Shown: positions 53,368-64,000 of the stretch, one piece after another
How the letters are laid out: every line of letters begins with the position of its first letter
Numbering within the stretch: position 1 is the first letter of the stretch
Source: Macrostomum hystrix
Lineage: Eukaryota > Platyhelminthes > Macrostomidae
NCBI GenBank assembly: GCA_950097015.1
Contig: CATNEN010000001.1
Span: forward strand, 25,101,001 to 25,165,000
Length of the DNA: 64,000 nucleotides
Direction of reading: 5' to 3'
Notes under the pieces: model-generated
The model's database searches: none
Told to the model about the DNA's origin: nothing
The model's input: the letters and a program-made list of their open reading frames with translations, nothing else
Made by a program: the position numbers and the translations under genes

Positions 53368-55276
53368 TACACTACTAGTGATACACTAATAATAGTTTCC
53401 TTCTTTCATGAAGGCATTCGCCCCAGGGGATTTTACGCTTTGGGCGCTGATTTTCCATTCTCTGCTGGAGAGTCGTTATGGAAACGAAAGTTATAGAAAC
53501 AGAAGGAAAGTGTGGATTGGACTAAGTTACCAGTTGAAAGTGCTTCCAAATTCTTGAAACATTTATCTATAATTTTTAAACATGATTATGAAACATTTCA
53601 TTGCAGGAATACAATACATTTTCAACATACTTTCCTCACTAATTACTTTACAGAATACAGCCTATTTTTGAGGCTTGGGATAGACATTGGATTGTCTTAA
53701 TAATAGTCTTGAATATCTGATTCTTATCTGATTCTGTTACAATACGCGTTGAACGTGTTTTCAGCACAAACAACTTATAGTCTATATTGCGTTACGAGTT
53801 CATCAGGAGGACAACTTTTGTTATGTTTGATTAACGATCTAGCCAAGACACTCCAGCTATTTCTTTAGTGGGTGGAGGCTACTTATAAAATATTCACCTG
53901 CTGGCTACCTGCTATAGAAGCAGAAACTTATATACAATGCCTTGTTTAGAGTTTCTGTTGCAAATATGAGTTAGGTTGCAACGGAAAACTGCAGCTTTGT
54001 CTTCAGCAGCACTTGAATTAAGTAAGGCTGCAGATTGGCACTCAAAGTTTCCCATGCCTCTTCTCCAGTTGAAGAGGAAAAAATATTTTTTTATAGAAAG
54101 ATCCAAAATTATTTGCTTGCTGCAGGCACTTGCAAGCAAGATTAGCAACGTAGAATTCTTTCATTTTTGTTGCAGTAAAATGCGGGTTTCAGGGGGAAGC
54201 AACAAGTAAAGCCTACTAAATAGCTTCCATGTCGTTTAAATTTCTCTTTTTTAAAAGGCATTGCCTGATTAAATATGAAAACCTTCACCAAATCCAACAT
54301 TCTACGCATTCCATGCTGGATGCTCTACAGTGAAAATTGAGCCTAAGGGACTCTGCACAAGGGACAGTAGCTTAGAGCCACAGATAGGAACTGCAGGTAG
54401 GGGACTATGTTTTTTGCAATCACTTTTGCACTCTTACAGTTGGATTAGGCTAATCCTGCTGGAATGAATGCAGTAAAGTTTTTGTAGTGCAATCATCTGC
54501 TGCCTGTGCACCATTCGGCAGTTAAAATAAACTCAAAAGAATTGACTACTTGCCAAAGTTTTTATACTCCTGGCTTAAAACATTTGAACTTTTAGCGAAT
54601 TCTAATAATTATAAAGTTAGCTCTTAAGGTTGCAACAATGCTTTCTTTACAATTTAATTTCTACACCCAAGAGTGACTAGCATGACTTCACCACATTGAA
54701 TTTGCATGGAAGACAACGCAACAGATTTTACCGGTCCAGTTACATCAGCTTGACATTAAACATCTTCTAACACAGGAAATCAATAGCTACTAAAGAAGTT
54801 TCTCAATATCGAAAAAATATAGGCCTTTCAAAATTTATGTTCTACGGTTACACTTTTATTTACGCTTATAATGAGTTAAAGTATTAGATTGTGAATTAGA
54901 CATCGGATTATGAACAAAAATGTGAGAAAGTATAGTTTAATATTATAAGCTTTGCTTATAATATATCTTCAGTTAACTTAACTTATAACTTCAGTTGCTA
55001 CGGTAAAATGATAAAAAAATTGCGTATAATGGAACAGAAAATATTTTGGCTTTATCAAGAACGACTTGCTAATGAAAGTTTTCTTTCATTTTACTGTATC
55101 TAAATTTAGTGCTTAAAGTATATGATAGATTGAGTATTTGGTACTGCCACTCAGTATTTAGTTTGCATTACTCAGAATCAGCAAATAAACTATGGTGCGC
55201 TCAAAGCTAGTTCATCGTCTCATTAATCTCAATATAATTGAGTCGAACAGCATAATTATTCAATCATCTGCGTTGG
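53368..55276. other. AT-rich intergenic region, nothing recognised
   Basis: 1.9 kb of AT-rich unique sequence between the retrotransposon and the PAN-LamG gene cluster. Only short frames without motifs. The gap before the retrotransposon (41105-43970) is similar in composition, so the element probably landed in a long intergenic region. Confidence 0.45.
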
Positions 55277-56443
55277 TTACGTGCACATTGTCTGCAGCTG
55301 ACTTAGCTCGGCCGCTGAGAGCGTATCATTCGCAATCGCGTAACAGACGTAGCGACCTTTCAGAGCGCCGTTAGAGTTGCTGGTGTAGCCAAGGCGAAGA
55401 CAGAGCGGTGTGCCAGAGCAAGAGCCGCCAGAATCTTCAGATGCTACAGCAACGCCTTTACTATAGAAGGTGGTCAGGCTAGCTCCGTTGAACACTGCAC
55501 CAGCTGAAGCGTACTGCAAGTCTGATCCACTGTACATCGAGGTGGTGGATATTTTCCTGACGCAGGCATGCGAGGGGCCACCTGAACTGGGAAATATGTG
55601 CGTAATGCTGAGTTTCTCCCCCGTATCGAAAAATTCTCCACGACTCGAAGTCGGCGAGTTGCAGTCATAGAAGTAGTGATAGGACTGATGACTTTCTGAC
55701 GTCTGTCGATGAAGATTAGCATAAAAGGTAAACTTCTTAGTGTGCGCCAGGTAATTTGGCACCAACCTGTTTCCATCTGTGTCAATCTCGATGTAGTCAG
55801 AAGTGCTTCCGCCAGGAAAGCTTACTCCGGTACTGCTCTGAGTGAGAGATCCATGCGGTGCGGCGTTGTACTTCAACGGGTTGGCCAGGTTCGTGTAGCC
55901 CTGTCGAAAGTCAAAGAAGACGATCAGCTTAGACTGGAGAGCAGCGGGAATCGCAACTGATCCTCCAGTTTCTGATGCCGTTACCGCTTCTGGCATCGGG
56001 GCAGCAGCAGCAGCAGCTGGGGCAGCAGCAGCAGCAGCAGCTGGGGCAGCAGCAGCAGCAGCTGGGGCAGCAGTAGCCAGCTGAGCAGGGAGGCTGGTCA
56101 AGACGCTCGCCAAATTCGGCAGCTCCAAGTTCCTCGCGTGACTTACGCACGGATCAGTTCCAGGGACGTTCGCCGGTGAGAATTGGGTGGCCAGTTGCTG
56201 CGAGGTTCCAAAGTAGCAAATACCTGAGCTGCTCCTGAACACCACGGAGCAGTTGGTTGTGAGCGCGCACTCAACAAAGCAGGCCCTCGAGTCGATGGCA
56301 CCATCCAGCTTGGTGAGCTGGGCCAGGGTCGCGCTGGACGGACAAGTTTGGGTCAAGCTGAAATTCACCTTCAGAGTGACGGCACAGTCGGGTCCCACAG
56401 TTAGGAGGACCATTGCAGCCAGAAGCAGAGCCTGACCTCTCAT
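55277..56443 (-). CDS. Secreted PAN/apple-like plus LamG-like protein, copy A
   Basis: 388 residues from the ATG at 56443, intronless. Residues 1-22 form a signal peptide (MRGQALLLAAMVLLTVGPDC). About 25-105 is a Cys-rich module with CFVECALTTNC and GICYFGTSQQLATQF, resembling PAN/apple domains. Next comes an Ala/Pro linker of three PAAAAAA-type blocks encoded by GCAGCAG repeats. The C-terminal 200 residues resemble a laminin-G/concanavalin-like sandwich (LIVFFDFRQGYTNLANP; SDYIEIDTDG; KKFTFYANL; GEFFDTGEKL; LCLRLGYTSNSNGALKGRYV). The frame extends upstream to a GTG at 56518, but the ATG fits the signal peptide and copy B. A TATAAAT lies at 56574-56568. Probably an extracellular carbohydrate- or matrix-binding protein; function unknown. 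Confidence 0.88.
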   Translation of the reverse strand: MRGQALLLAAMVLLTVGPDCAVTLKVNFSLTQTCPSSATLAQLTKLDGAIDSRACFVECALTTNCSVVFRSSSGICYFGTSQQLATQFSPANVPGTDPCVSHARNLELPNLASVLTSLPAQLATAAPAAAAAAPAAAAAAAPAAAAAAPMPEAVTASETGGSVAIPAALQSKLIVFFDFRQGYTNLANPLKYNAAPHGSLTQSSTGVSFPGGSTSDYIEIDTDGNRLVPNYLAHTKKFTFYANLHRQTSESHQSYHYFYDCNSPTSSRGEFFDTGEKLSITHIFPSSGGPSHACVRKISTTSMYSGSDLQYASAGAVFNGASLTTFYSKGVAVASEDSGGSCSGTPLCLRLGYTSNSNGALKGRYVCYAIANDTLSAAELSQLQTMCT

Positions 56444-58097
56444 TGCCAATTTCCAAGCAAGAGACTCGCTACACAAAATAGGGAGATATTTTTCCAGCAG
56501 ATGCAAACTGCCATCCACACTCCAAAGTGGGTCGTGTGCGTGCTGCTTCTATGCGCCTGTGGCTTTAATTTATAACAAGCGGATCGCTCCAACTAATATG
56601 AAACCCAGTTACCATGGCAAAGCATGATTTGGCGCTAAATTTAGAGTAAAACTTGTTCAAGCAATTTGCATGAATGCAAAATCGTAGTTTTTATCGAGAA
56701 AAAACTGCCAGGCACAAAAGGCATTTGCAGGTTAGCTGTTCGAATGATGATCAACCAACGATGCGTTCTCTTTACAGAGAGTTCACAGAGTACTCACGTC
56801 TAATTTAGAAAAAGTACGCCACTTTTTTAACTTTACCCAGCTCACAGTTAGCGGAAAAATGCGCAGAAAATGGTTTCATTTTTTAGTAATTTGTAAAGAA
56901 GAAAAACAAAAGAACGAATTCTCTGTAAAAAGACATGGTACATCAAATATTAAAAATATTGAACTACAAAACCAAGTAAAAAATTTGAATGGAAAAGGTT
57001 TTAAGATTTCCATTGTCGATTAGCTTTGTAGCGAAAAAAATAGCGGAATTTTCTAATTCGAGTTCATAGCAAAAGCAGAGACACTAGCGTTACTACTATT
57101 AGTGCGGTAGATGAAACGAGCCTTCTAAAATATATAAGATAATTTAAATACCTTTTTTGATAAAGGAATCGGCATAATGAAAAGCAAGGAGCCATACTCT
57201 TACGAGTACATTTCATTTTTCACTGAAAGGAAATAATCAAAGGATGATTTACAGTCGGATGTAATTTTACTCAACTTTATATTCATATTCTTCACATTCA
57301 ACTTTACCCGTTCAAATGATAGGCGAAAATTTTCCAATTCAGATGAAATGGGCTTGTCAAGTCAGGACTGTCATGTCGTGAGCTGACCCCTGACATCTCA
57401 GCTAAAACTTTGGAAGCTTCTCTGCAATCTCTGCTTTAGGAAACCGATTGAATGCTCTCTGGCATCAGAAAGGCGTGTAGGACTGTCGCATTGCTTCTTT
57501 TATACACCCATAGCCTGGGCATAGGGGAGCAAAAGAACAGAGAATCATTTTGCATACTGATAGGACAGGTGTTCTATTGGTTTCACATTGCTGAATATCG
57601 ACAGTGAGGGGGTCCAGTGGGTTAATTTGCAAGCATTTGGAGCCCATTATTTGGTTTTAGCATTCTGCCTAGTGTCTTGGAAAACTGTAGGACTGGCTAG
57701 AAAATTGCTCGTGAAATCAAAAGAGGCAAGAAACTCTCTTGTATACAGAGAAAAGTTTCTAACAGTTTGCTTTTTCGGCAGCAATCTTACCCTATTCTTC
57801 CAAAAGAAGTGTCTCGTGCCTACTGATTACTGAACACTAAAATAGGCGTGCGATATAGTGGGTACTGTAAGCTCGAAATTAAATTCTTCATACAAAAAAA
57901 ACATTTTAAATTGCATCAACAGATGAAATTTTACAGTATGGCGGTGCCTAACCCAACTCTACACAGCTGTGAAGTGCTAGAAATTTTTGCGGGTGTGGTA
58001 GTTTTGGTCTAGCTTTCGTGTTCTCCACTTTAAAATATCTTTTGTTGGCGTGCACCTGAAAACGCCGTAAACCAAGATGATTATCTTCCACATAAAC
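56444..58097. other. Intergenic region between copies A and B
   Basis: 1.65 kb, AT-rich. On the minus strand the promoter region of copy A (TATAAAT at 56574-56568) is at the left end. No further gene, repeat or RNA is recognised. Confidence 0.45.
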
Positions 58098-59174
58098 TCA
58101 GCTGGTACAGAAAGATTGCAGCTGCTTGAGCTCAGACAGCGTCAGTGTGTCATTGGCCACGACATAGCAGACGAAGCGGCCTTTCAACGCGTAAGATGAG
58201 GTGCTGTGGTATCCAAGACGCAGGCACAGAGGCGGACCTGAGTATGATCCTGAAATGGGATCAGTGCTCTGAAGTCCTCCACCTTTGAACAGGCTGACCA
58301 GGCTGTTGCCACTGAAAATTGCGCCCACAGATGCCAGTTGCAAATTGTCATTGTCTCCGAAAACCGTATTTTTTGACTCTTCCGCAACAGAACTAGATGA
58401 CATTGTAGGATTAGAAGTTCCTGGAAACATGTGCTTGATCCTCATTTTCTCTCCAGTATCGAAAAATTCGCCATGGCTAGCAGTCGATGAGCAATCATAG
58501 AAGTAATGGTAGGTCTGACGCTCGTCACTCTGTCGGTAGAGTCTAGCATAGAAGGTGAACTTCTTTGCGCGAGCCAGGTAAGTCGATGCCAGACTGTTTC
58601 CATCAGTGTCAACCTCGATGTAGTCCGAAGAGGTACCTCCGGGAAAAGTTACTCCGGTACTATCTCGAGAAATAGATCCGTGAGGAGTGGCAGCATACTT
58701 CGATGGGTTCGCCAGGTTGTTGTATCCCCGTCGGAAGTCGAAGAATATAACTAGCTTGGACTGGAGAGCTGCTGAGATTCCGATTGATCCAGTAGGCGCA
58801 GGTGTAGTCGGTGTGGTAGCAGTGCTGCCGGACATTAGGAGTGTCGCCCATTTCGTAGATTCTGAGATCCTCACGTGACTAACGCACGGATCAGTTCCAG
58901 GTGTGTTCGTCGGCGAGAACTGGGTCGCCAGCTGCTGCGAGGTTCCAAAGTAGCACATGCCTGAGCTGCTCCTGAACAGCACGGAGCAGTTCCCCGCGAC
59001 TGCGCACTCGACGAAGCAGGTGATGGAGTCGACGGCGCCCTCCAGCTTGGTGAGCTGACTCAAGCTTGAATTCGCCGGACAGGTGTGGGTCTTGGTGAAG
59101 TTCACTTTAAGATTCAGTGCACAGACTGATATTGTGGTCGTGGAAACCAAGATAGCTATAAATATGTTTCTCAT
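58098..59174 (-). CDS. Secreted PAN/apple-like plus LamG-like protein, copy B
   Basis: 358 residues, intronless, closest relative of copy A. The signal peptide is MRNIFIAILVSTTTISVCA. The Cys-rich module has CFVECAVAGNC and GMCYFGTSQQLATQF. The linker is a short Thr/Pro run (TTPTTPAPT) in place of the Ala/Pro blocks of copy A. The LamG-like part has VIFFDFRRGYNNLANP, SDYIEVDTDGNSL, KKFTFYARL, GEFFDTGEKM and LCLRLGYHSTSSYALKGRFV. The frame is intact and all Cys of the N-terminal module are kept. An acceptor-like TTCACTCGCAG lies 7 nt in front of the ATG. Confidence 0.88.
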   Translation of the reverse strand: MRNIFIAILVSTTTISVCALNLKVNFTKTHTCPANSSLSQLTKLEGAVDSITCFVECAVAGNCSVLFRSSSGMCYFGTSQQLATQFSPTNTPGTDPCVSHVRISESTKWATLLMSGSTATTPTTPAPTGSIGISAALQSKLVIFFDFRRGYNNLANPSKYAATPHGSISRDSTGVTFPGGTSSDYIEVDTDGNSLASTYLARAKKFTFYARLYRQSDERQTYHYFYDCSSTASHGEFFDTGEKMRIKHMFPGTSNPTMSSSSVAEESKNTVFGDNDNLQLASVGAIFSGNSLVSLFKGGGLQSTDPISGSYSGPPLCLRLGYHSTSSYALKGRFVCYVVANDTLTLSELKQLQSFCTS

Positions 59175-60159
59175 TGCGTATCTGCGAGTGAAGTATTTCT
59201 CGGTCGTTAGTCTTGAGGTTTTCCTGCAAGCTACGCTTTAGCGCTGAGTTTTTGTCTGCAATGTGTTGCAATCAGCCATCCAATGGAAATTTTTCGGATC
59301 AGTTGCTATGGCAGTTGCCATGGCAAAGCGCCATCTATGCATCCAGGAGTTCCTAACATTATTTAAAGTTGTGCCAACATGTAGGGTCAAGTATAGGGTA
59401 GGGTAACAAGTTGACAAATTTTTTAGCAATACAAAAGTTTCTGCGACTCAGTGAGGTAGCTCTTGGAAGATGCAGATGCGTTTAAAAATTTCAAGCCATT
59501 TTCACAAACTATGCTGCCCTGCCATTGCTTTCAAGGCTCTGCGTGCATCCTCATTCACTTGATTATTGTATTTTTTCAAGCTGAGATACAAGCCACAAAA
59601 TTGGGAGCTATCTATTTATCTATCTATCTATCTATCTATCTAGAGCTAAACTTGTTTTTTTGCTCTAGCCCGCATTGAAGCAAAAAATCGATCGGCTCCA
59701 AAGGCAGGCACCCTGACAAGCCAGTTCAGGGCAAGCTGGGCAAAAGACTGCTTGGCTCCTGTCAGATGGTCGCTAAGAACTCCAGCCCAAGCAGAAGGTA
59801 CTCCAAGTGGCTTTTTTAACAAAGGGAAGCAGGAGCCGGGGCATTCCGGTCTCACTGAAGCGGCCGGGTACCCAACGAGGTCATGCCTGAGTTATGTGCG
59901 GGCCCAAAGAAAAGGCTTTGAAACAAATTTTTTGATTCAAAACATTTGTTTGATATTACCTGACAGTGGTTTATTACAATTAAATTAATTTTCAGCACAG
60001 TTCAGATCCTTTAAACTATTAAAGACAGAAGCATTCATAATCTTTGATAGATACATAAAGTTACTCTCGTATTGTTACTTTTTTATCCACTTAATTTCTT
60101 AAGGATTGTCATCATTCCTTGACCATTGAATTTGTAGATGCAGATCCTGATTGGTTTCA
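59175..60159. other. Intergenic region with a (TATC)n microsatellite
   Basis: The stretch between copies B and C holds a (CTAT)n run at about 59607-59641. The sequence at 59650-59900 is GC-richer than its surroundings and may be a dispersed repeat, but I see no second copy in the window. Confidence 0.45.
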
Positions 60160-60173
60160 CTCAACCGAGGCAG

Positions 60174-61441
60174 AAGCCCTCAAGTTGTTGTAACTCGCTT
60201 TTCGACAGGGTTGCGTTGGCCACTGCGTAGCACACAAACAGGCCACTCAAAGCGTCCGACGGATTTCGTTGTAACCAAGACGGAGGCACAGAGGCTGGCC
60301 TGAGTTGCTGGAGCTGTCGTCATCTTGGTTTCGGAAATCTCCACTGACGTAGAACTGGTTCAGACTAGCTCCGTTGAAAACTGCGCCAGCTGAAGCGGAC
60401 GTCCTCGATGATGAGAAGGAATCGTCGCTAGTCTTCTTCGCCACAACCGCAATCGAATAACCGTTAGTGGCGGGAAACATATGCGTCACGTGCAGCCTTT
60501 GGCCGTCATCGAAAAATACGCCCCGATTGTTCGCTGTGGTCTCACAGTCGTAGAAGTAGTGGTAGGTTTGGCGTGAAGAACCCTGGCGAAAAAGTCTAGC
60601 GAAAAATGAGTACTTCATCGAATGGACCAGATAGGTTGAAGCAAGTGACTGGCCATCGGTATCCACCTCGATGTAGCTGGGCGAGTTGCCAGGAAAGTAG
60701 GCACCGCTGATAATTTTGTAGACAGATCCGAAGACGGATACGTTGTGCTTTGCCAGGTTCGCTAGGTTGGTGTAACCCTGTCTAAAGTCGAAGAAAATCA
60801 CGAGTTTCGACATCAGATCCGCAGTCAGGCTCGCTGGAGGGACTGGATTAGAGCCACCTCCGGCGTTAGTCTAATCCCAAGTCCTCACATAGCTCTCACA
60901 CTTGTGAGAGATACAATTCAGACTACTGACAACAGTAGAAAAGCAAAGACTTGGCTGCAAAACTCTCACATAACACTAAAAAAGTATCGCCATAAAAATA
61001 GCTAGCTTAAAATAGACTTCTGTGCACACTAAGAGTGGTGGGGGAGGACGGCGTGTGGCTATGGCTGACTGACGAAGGCAAACAAGCCAGAAACCGGTCT
61101 CGGTCTGCCAGCGCGAGGTTCGTTCCCCACTTTTAGTGTGTTACAAAACTATTCGAGGCCGGGAAGATTGATGGCAGAAAAATTGCTCTCGAGTTGATCC
61201 TTCGTTCCAAAGTAGCACACACCTGAACTGCTCCTGAACACCACGGAGCAGTGCTTCACTGAGGCACAGTCAGCGAAGCAGGCTCTCGTGTCGACAGTGC
61301 GTTCCAACTGTCTTAACCGCCTAGGCTGGCGTTGGATGGACAGGTTGGCGTCCTTGTGAAGTTCACTTTCACGATGACAGCCCCATTAGATGAGGAAATA
61401 CTCGAGAATATTGTTAAAAGAAGGAACTTAGTATATTCCAT
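60174..61441 (-). pseudogene. PAN/apple-LamG copy C, broken and interrupted by a repeat
   Basis: The gene order is kept: signal peptide (MEYTKFLLLTIFSSISSSNG), Cys-rich module, LamG-like domain (VIFFDFRQGYTNLANLAKHN; YIEVDTDGQSLASTYL; LCLRLGYN). Damage: a frame change and stop after CPSNASLGG near 61313; a stop at about 61160, right at the edge of the 241-bp element (60905-61145) that separates the two domains; and a 1-nt loss near 60265 that truncates the LamG end, whose remaining part (SGLFVCYAVANATLS) continues in another frame to about 60174. At least three independent lesions make this a pseudogene. The LamG part is still open over 60247-60813, so the decay is recent. Confidence 0.85.
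60905..61145 (-). mobile_element. 241-bp dispersed element inside copy C
   Basis: Reverse-orientation copy of the element at 36588-36829, nearly identical along its length (one CT less at the end). It has TG...CA ends, but the flanks (ACTTG on the left, AAACT on the right) do not form a target duplication. It separates the Cys-rich and LamG-like parts of the pseudogene. Confidence 0.8.
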
Positions 61442-61569
61442 TATTTTCACCTTGTATCGGCGTTTTCTGTCGAATTCCCTCCGTGTTATAAGCCTCATCA
61501 TTTTCTCGTGCAATATTTTTATCATCCGGCAGACTCCGGCGTCGTCCAATAGCAGGAAAGCATGCATAT

Positions 61570-63499
61570 TTTGCGGCAGAGCTCATAGTCAGCAAACACT
61601 CGTGTTTATCTGGTTACCTATTCAGATCTTTTCGCCCTAATGAGTTCGTGCTGCTGTTTAGTGAGGCAATTAAAACATAAAGTATTGAGGAAAATTTCTC
61701 AAAAAATGCTCTCAACCAAGTCTCACGAAGATGTGGACTCGAACTGAATTGATCAGGCCAAATTGACAACTTGCTGCACTTTATTCTTCTAGTCACTTCG
61801 TACGTTCAATTTAAGGGGTGTCTCCTTGAGGCCCACCAATGAACAGCGTTTCTGTGTCTTCTTAATTTCGAAACTTTTTAACAATGTATTGATAAATTGA
61901 TTGCTGCGCAATGAGCTACTCAAAGCACTCAATACACTCGCAATACAGTTACCAGCAATAAACTAGCTGTAGAAATTAGTTCTCAAAATGACTTGAATCT
62001 TATCTGGTCTGGCTCTGTTGTGTATGTCTGGTTGAACGAAACAGTGAAACACTCAATAATTCCCTCATCTCACTACTAAAATGTTTTTGGTTGGCAGTCA
62101 GTTTGTTATTGGTTCGATCGTTAACCATTAATTTAATAATTGCGTGGCAAAACTGCAAAGCGCAAGCAGTAGATTTTAATTTTAAACCTTAATAAATGTA
62201 ATAATCGTTTCAGTGTACCAATGCCGTTATACTCGTAGTTTGAAAGCACAATTTTGAGCTTAAAAAGTTATTGGATACATGATCAATGGCTGTCGTATAA
62301 CTCCTAAAAATAGAACGCCCTAGCTGGCTACGTGCAGGTGATCCGTAAGTCACAAGGTACGTCCTAATTTATTGTGAGCAGATTAGCGGAAACTCTGAAA
62401 GGCCCAACTAGTGCTATTGTACTAAGTGAGCTCTAGTTTCCAGATCGTGACTACTAACAAAAGGTTTACAAGGGAAACGACACCCTTTTCGGTGAAAAAT
62501 CTTTTTTGCTACTATTATGCTCCGTTCTTTCTGTTCCAACCGCCGTCATCAAATTGTCTATAGTTCTACCCCTGTTTCCCTGGTAACGGATTCTAACTAA
62601 CTTTAACTTCTTAATAAATCTAGCTTTTCATATTAAATGGTTTCCTAAGACAATCTTTGTAATTGCATTTTTTCCAAAATTAGCAACGCGGTTGACAAAA
62701 TAGCAAAAAAGCTTTCCATTGTTCTCGGAAGCGGCTCGGAGCGAAAAAAAGCCCTTTGCATTTGGCGGATCGTAAAATACGACGAAATTACGAGACTCGT
62801 AAAATATTCCTTTGTCTAAAACAGACTCTAAAATTAAATCTAACAAATGCTTTCATCATTGCATGCAGGCATTCGAAAAGACATAAAAATATATTCCCGT
62901 AGTACAGTAGTTTTTTGACCGAGTTTTATTAGGGGCTATCAAGCGCATGGGAAAATCTACAAACTACGAGCTCAAAATTAAACCTAATTCTGAACGCATT
63001 AGCTAGGACTCAAACTAAACTGAAATTAAGCCATCCATTTTTCTGGCATGATTCTTATAATTAGTTTAACATTTAATAGACGGAAACGCGACCCATAATT
63101 CATCACAAAGGAAATCGAAACCATAAAAGCACATTAACTTTACACCAGCGAAGACCGGGCTGAAGTTGGATTAAGCAGAAACTAGTATTGTATCTTGAGT
63201 CGCGGATAAATTCACATTGCACATGCTAACTCAGCTTCGCAACTTTGAAGTCCCGGACATGCGTACGTGTCGATATGAATGCGAGCGAGTCACAGTTTGT
63301 AACAGCCGCGAAATTGTGCAAAAGGTAACGAATTTTAGTTTTGCCACGTGTATTTTAGAGGTGGGCAGACAGTAGTGATATCCGAAAGAAAGTCTAAAAC
63401 ATTACAGTGAGGGAGCTTAGACTTTTCTATCACGAACAGCTTTTAGCTCGTAGTCAATCAGCAGTCACATCAGTCTATCTCTATCAATCCCAGAATCGT
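61570..63499. other. Intergenic region between copies C and D
   Basis: 1.9 kb of AT-rich unique sequence. Short frames only (for example 62628-62846 on -), without motifs. Nothing else recognised. Confidence 0.45.
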
Positions 63500-64000
63500 T
63501 CAGTTGGCGCAGTAAGTCTCAAGCTCTTGCAGCTCGCTCAGTGAGAGGGAGTCGTTCGCCACAGCGTAGCAGACGAAACGGCCCTTAAGAGCGGACGACG
63601 AGTCGCTGTGGTATCCAAGACGAAGACACAGCGGCTGACCCGAATAGCTGGCACTGGAACTATCCTTGCTCTTGAAGGCTCCGAGGCTAAACAGACTCAG
63701 CAGGCGACTGCCGTCAAAAACGGCACCAGCTGAGGATAGCTGCTCCATGCTGCTGCTGCTGAGCACGTTTTTGTCAGTCTTGTAAGCCACAATCCTCTCA
63801 GAGAAGTATCCGACGCTAGGAAAACTGTGCGCCACCCGAATCCGACTTCCGTCGTCATAGAATTCACCGCGGCTTTCAGTCGACGCGCAGTCGTAAAAGT
63901 AGTGATAATACTGCCGACCCGTGCTCTGGCGGCGCAGTCGGGCGTAGAAGGTGAAGCGTTTGCTGTGGGCCAGGTAAGTGGATGCCAGAGTGGCTCCATC
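63500..64000 (-). CDS. PAN/apple-LamG copy D, cut by the window edge
   Basis: The frame is open from the window edge to the stop at 63500 (166 residues seen). It covers the C-terminal two thirds of the LamG-like domain (TLASTYLAHSKRFTFYARL; YHYFYDCASTESRGEFYDDG; AGAVFDGSRLLSLFSLG; LCLRLGYHSDSSSALKGRFV). Sequence is close to copy B, with no frame damage. The N-terminal module should lie to the right of the window. Confidence 0.85.
   Translation of the reverse strand, partial: DGATLASTYLAHSKRFTFYARLRRQSTGRQYYHYFYDCASTESRGEFYDDGSRIRVAHSFPSVGYFSERIVAYKTDKNVLSSSSMEQLSSAGAVFDGSRLLSLFSLGAFKSKDSSSASYSGQPLCLRLGYHSDSSSALKGRFVCYAVANDSLSLSELQELETYCAN

Overview
The window is animal nuclear DNA. Genes are split by GT-AG introns (one looks like GC-AG), the coding regions match animal protein families (CC2D1/Lgd, SIAH, ELOF1, a WDR18-like WD protein), and about half of the sequence is tandem repeat. 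The protein families do not fix the species. Dense minisatellites, a Ty3/gypsy element and acceptor-like sites 16-17 nt in front of start codons (as expected with spliced-leader trans-splicing) fit a free-living flatworm or another lophotrochozoan. That is inference; no rRNA, spliced-leader or mitochondrial marker is present. Layout: 1-20750 is one huge GA-rich satellite with a 24-bp monomer, arranged in a higher-order repeat of about 1.77 kb on the left and a different order with a 3423-bp duplication on the right. 21118-21841 is a (GACA)n tetranucleotide array and 22256-23095 a 36-bp minisatellite. 23455-24408 is a repetitive open frame of 24-bp units that may be a real gene. From 24561 to 40833 four leftward genes lie in series: CC2D1 (24561-29308), SIAH (31935-33473), ELOF1 (34964-36216) and a WDR18-like gene (37740-40833, first exon not found). 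Their introns and flanks are filled with minisatellites, and SINE-like elements lie in CC2D1 and beside SIAH. 41105-43970 holds nothing recognisable. 43971-53363 is a complete Ty3/gypsy LTR retrotransposon on the minus strand: 1157-bp LTRs that look identical, a 4-bp target duplication ATAG, Gag with a zinc knuckle, and Pol with protease, RT, RNase H and integrase. Its Gag and Pol are linked by a textbook -1 frameshift signal (T TTA AAC, 5-nt spacer, predicted pseudoknot), and the start of Pol carries a cold-shock-like domain. 55277-64000 holds a leftward tandem family of secreted proteins with a PAN/apple-like N-terminal module and a LamG/concanavalin-like C-terminal module: two intact intronless copies, one pseudogene hit by frameshifts and by a 241-bp dispersed repeat, and one copy cut by the window edge. 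The genes do not form a single pathway. CC2D1 acts in endosomal trafficking, SIAH in ubiquitination, ELOF1 in transcription elongation and WDR18 in ribosome assembly. What ties the region together is its repeat biology: almost every larger intron or intergenic gap has its own minisatellite.
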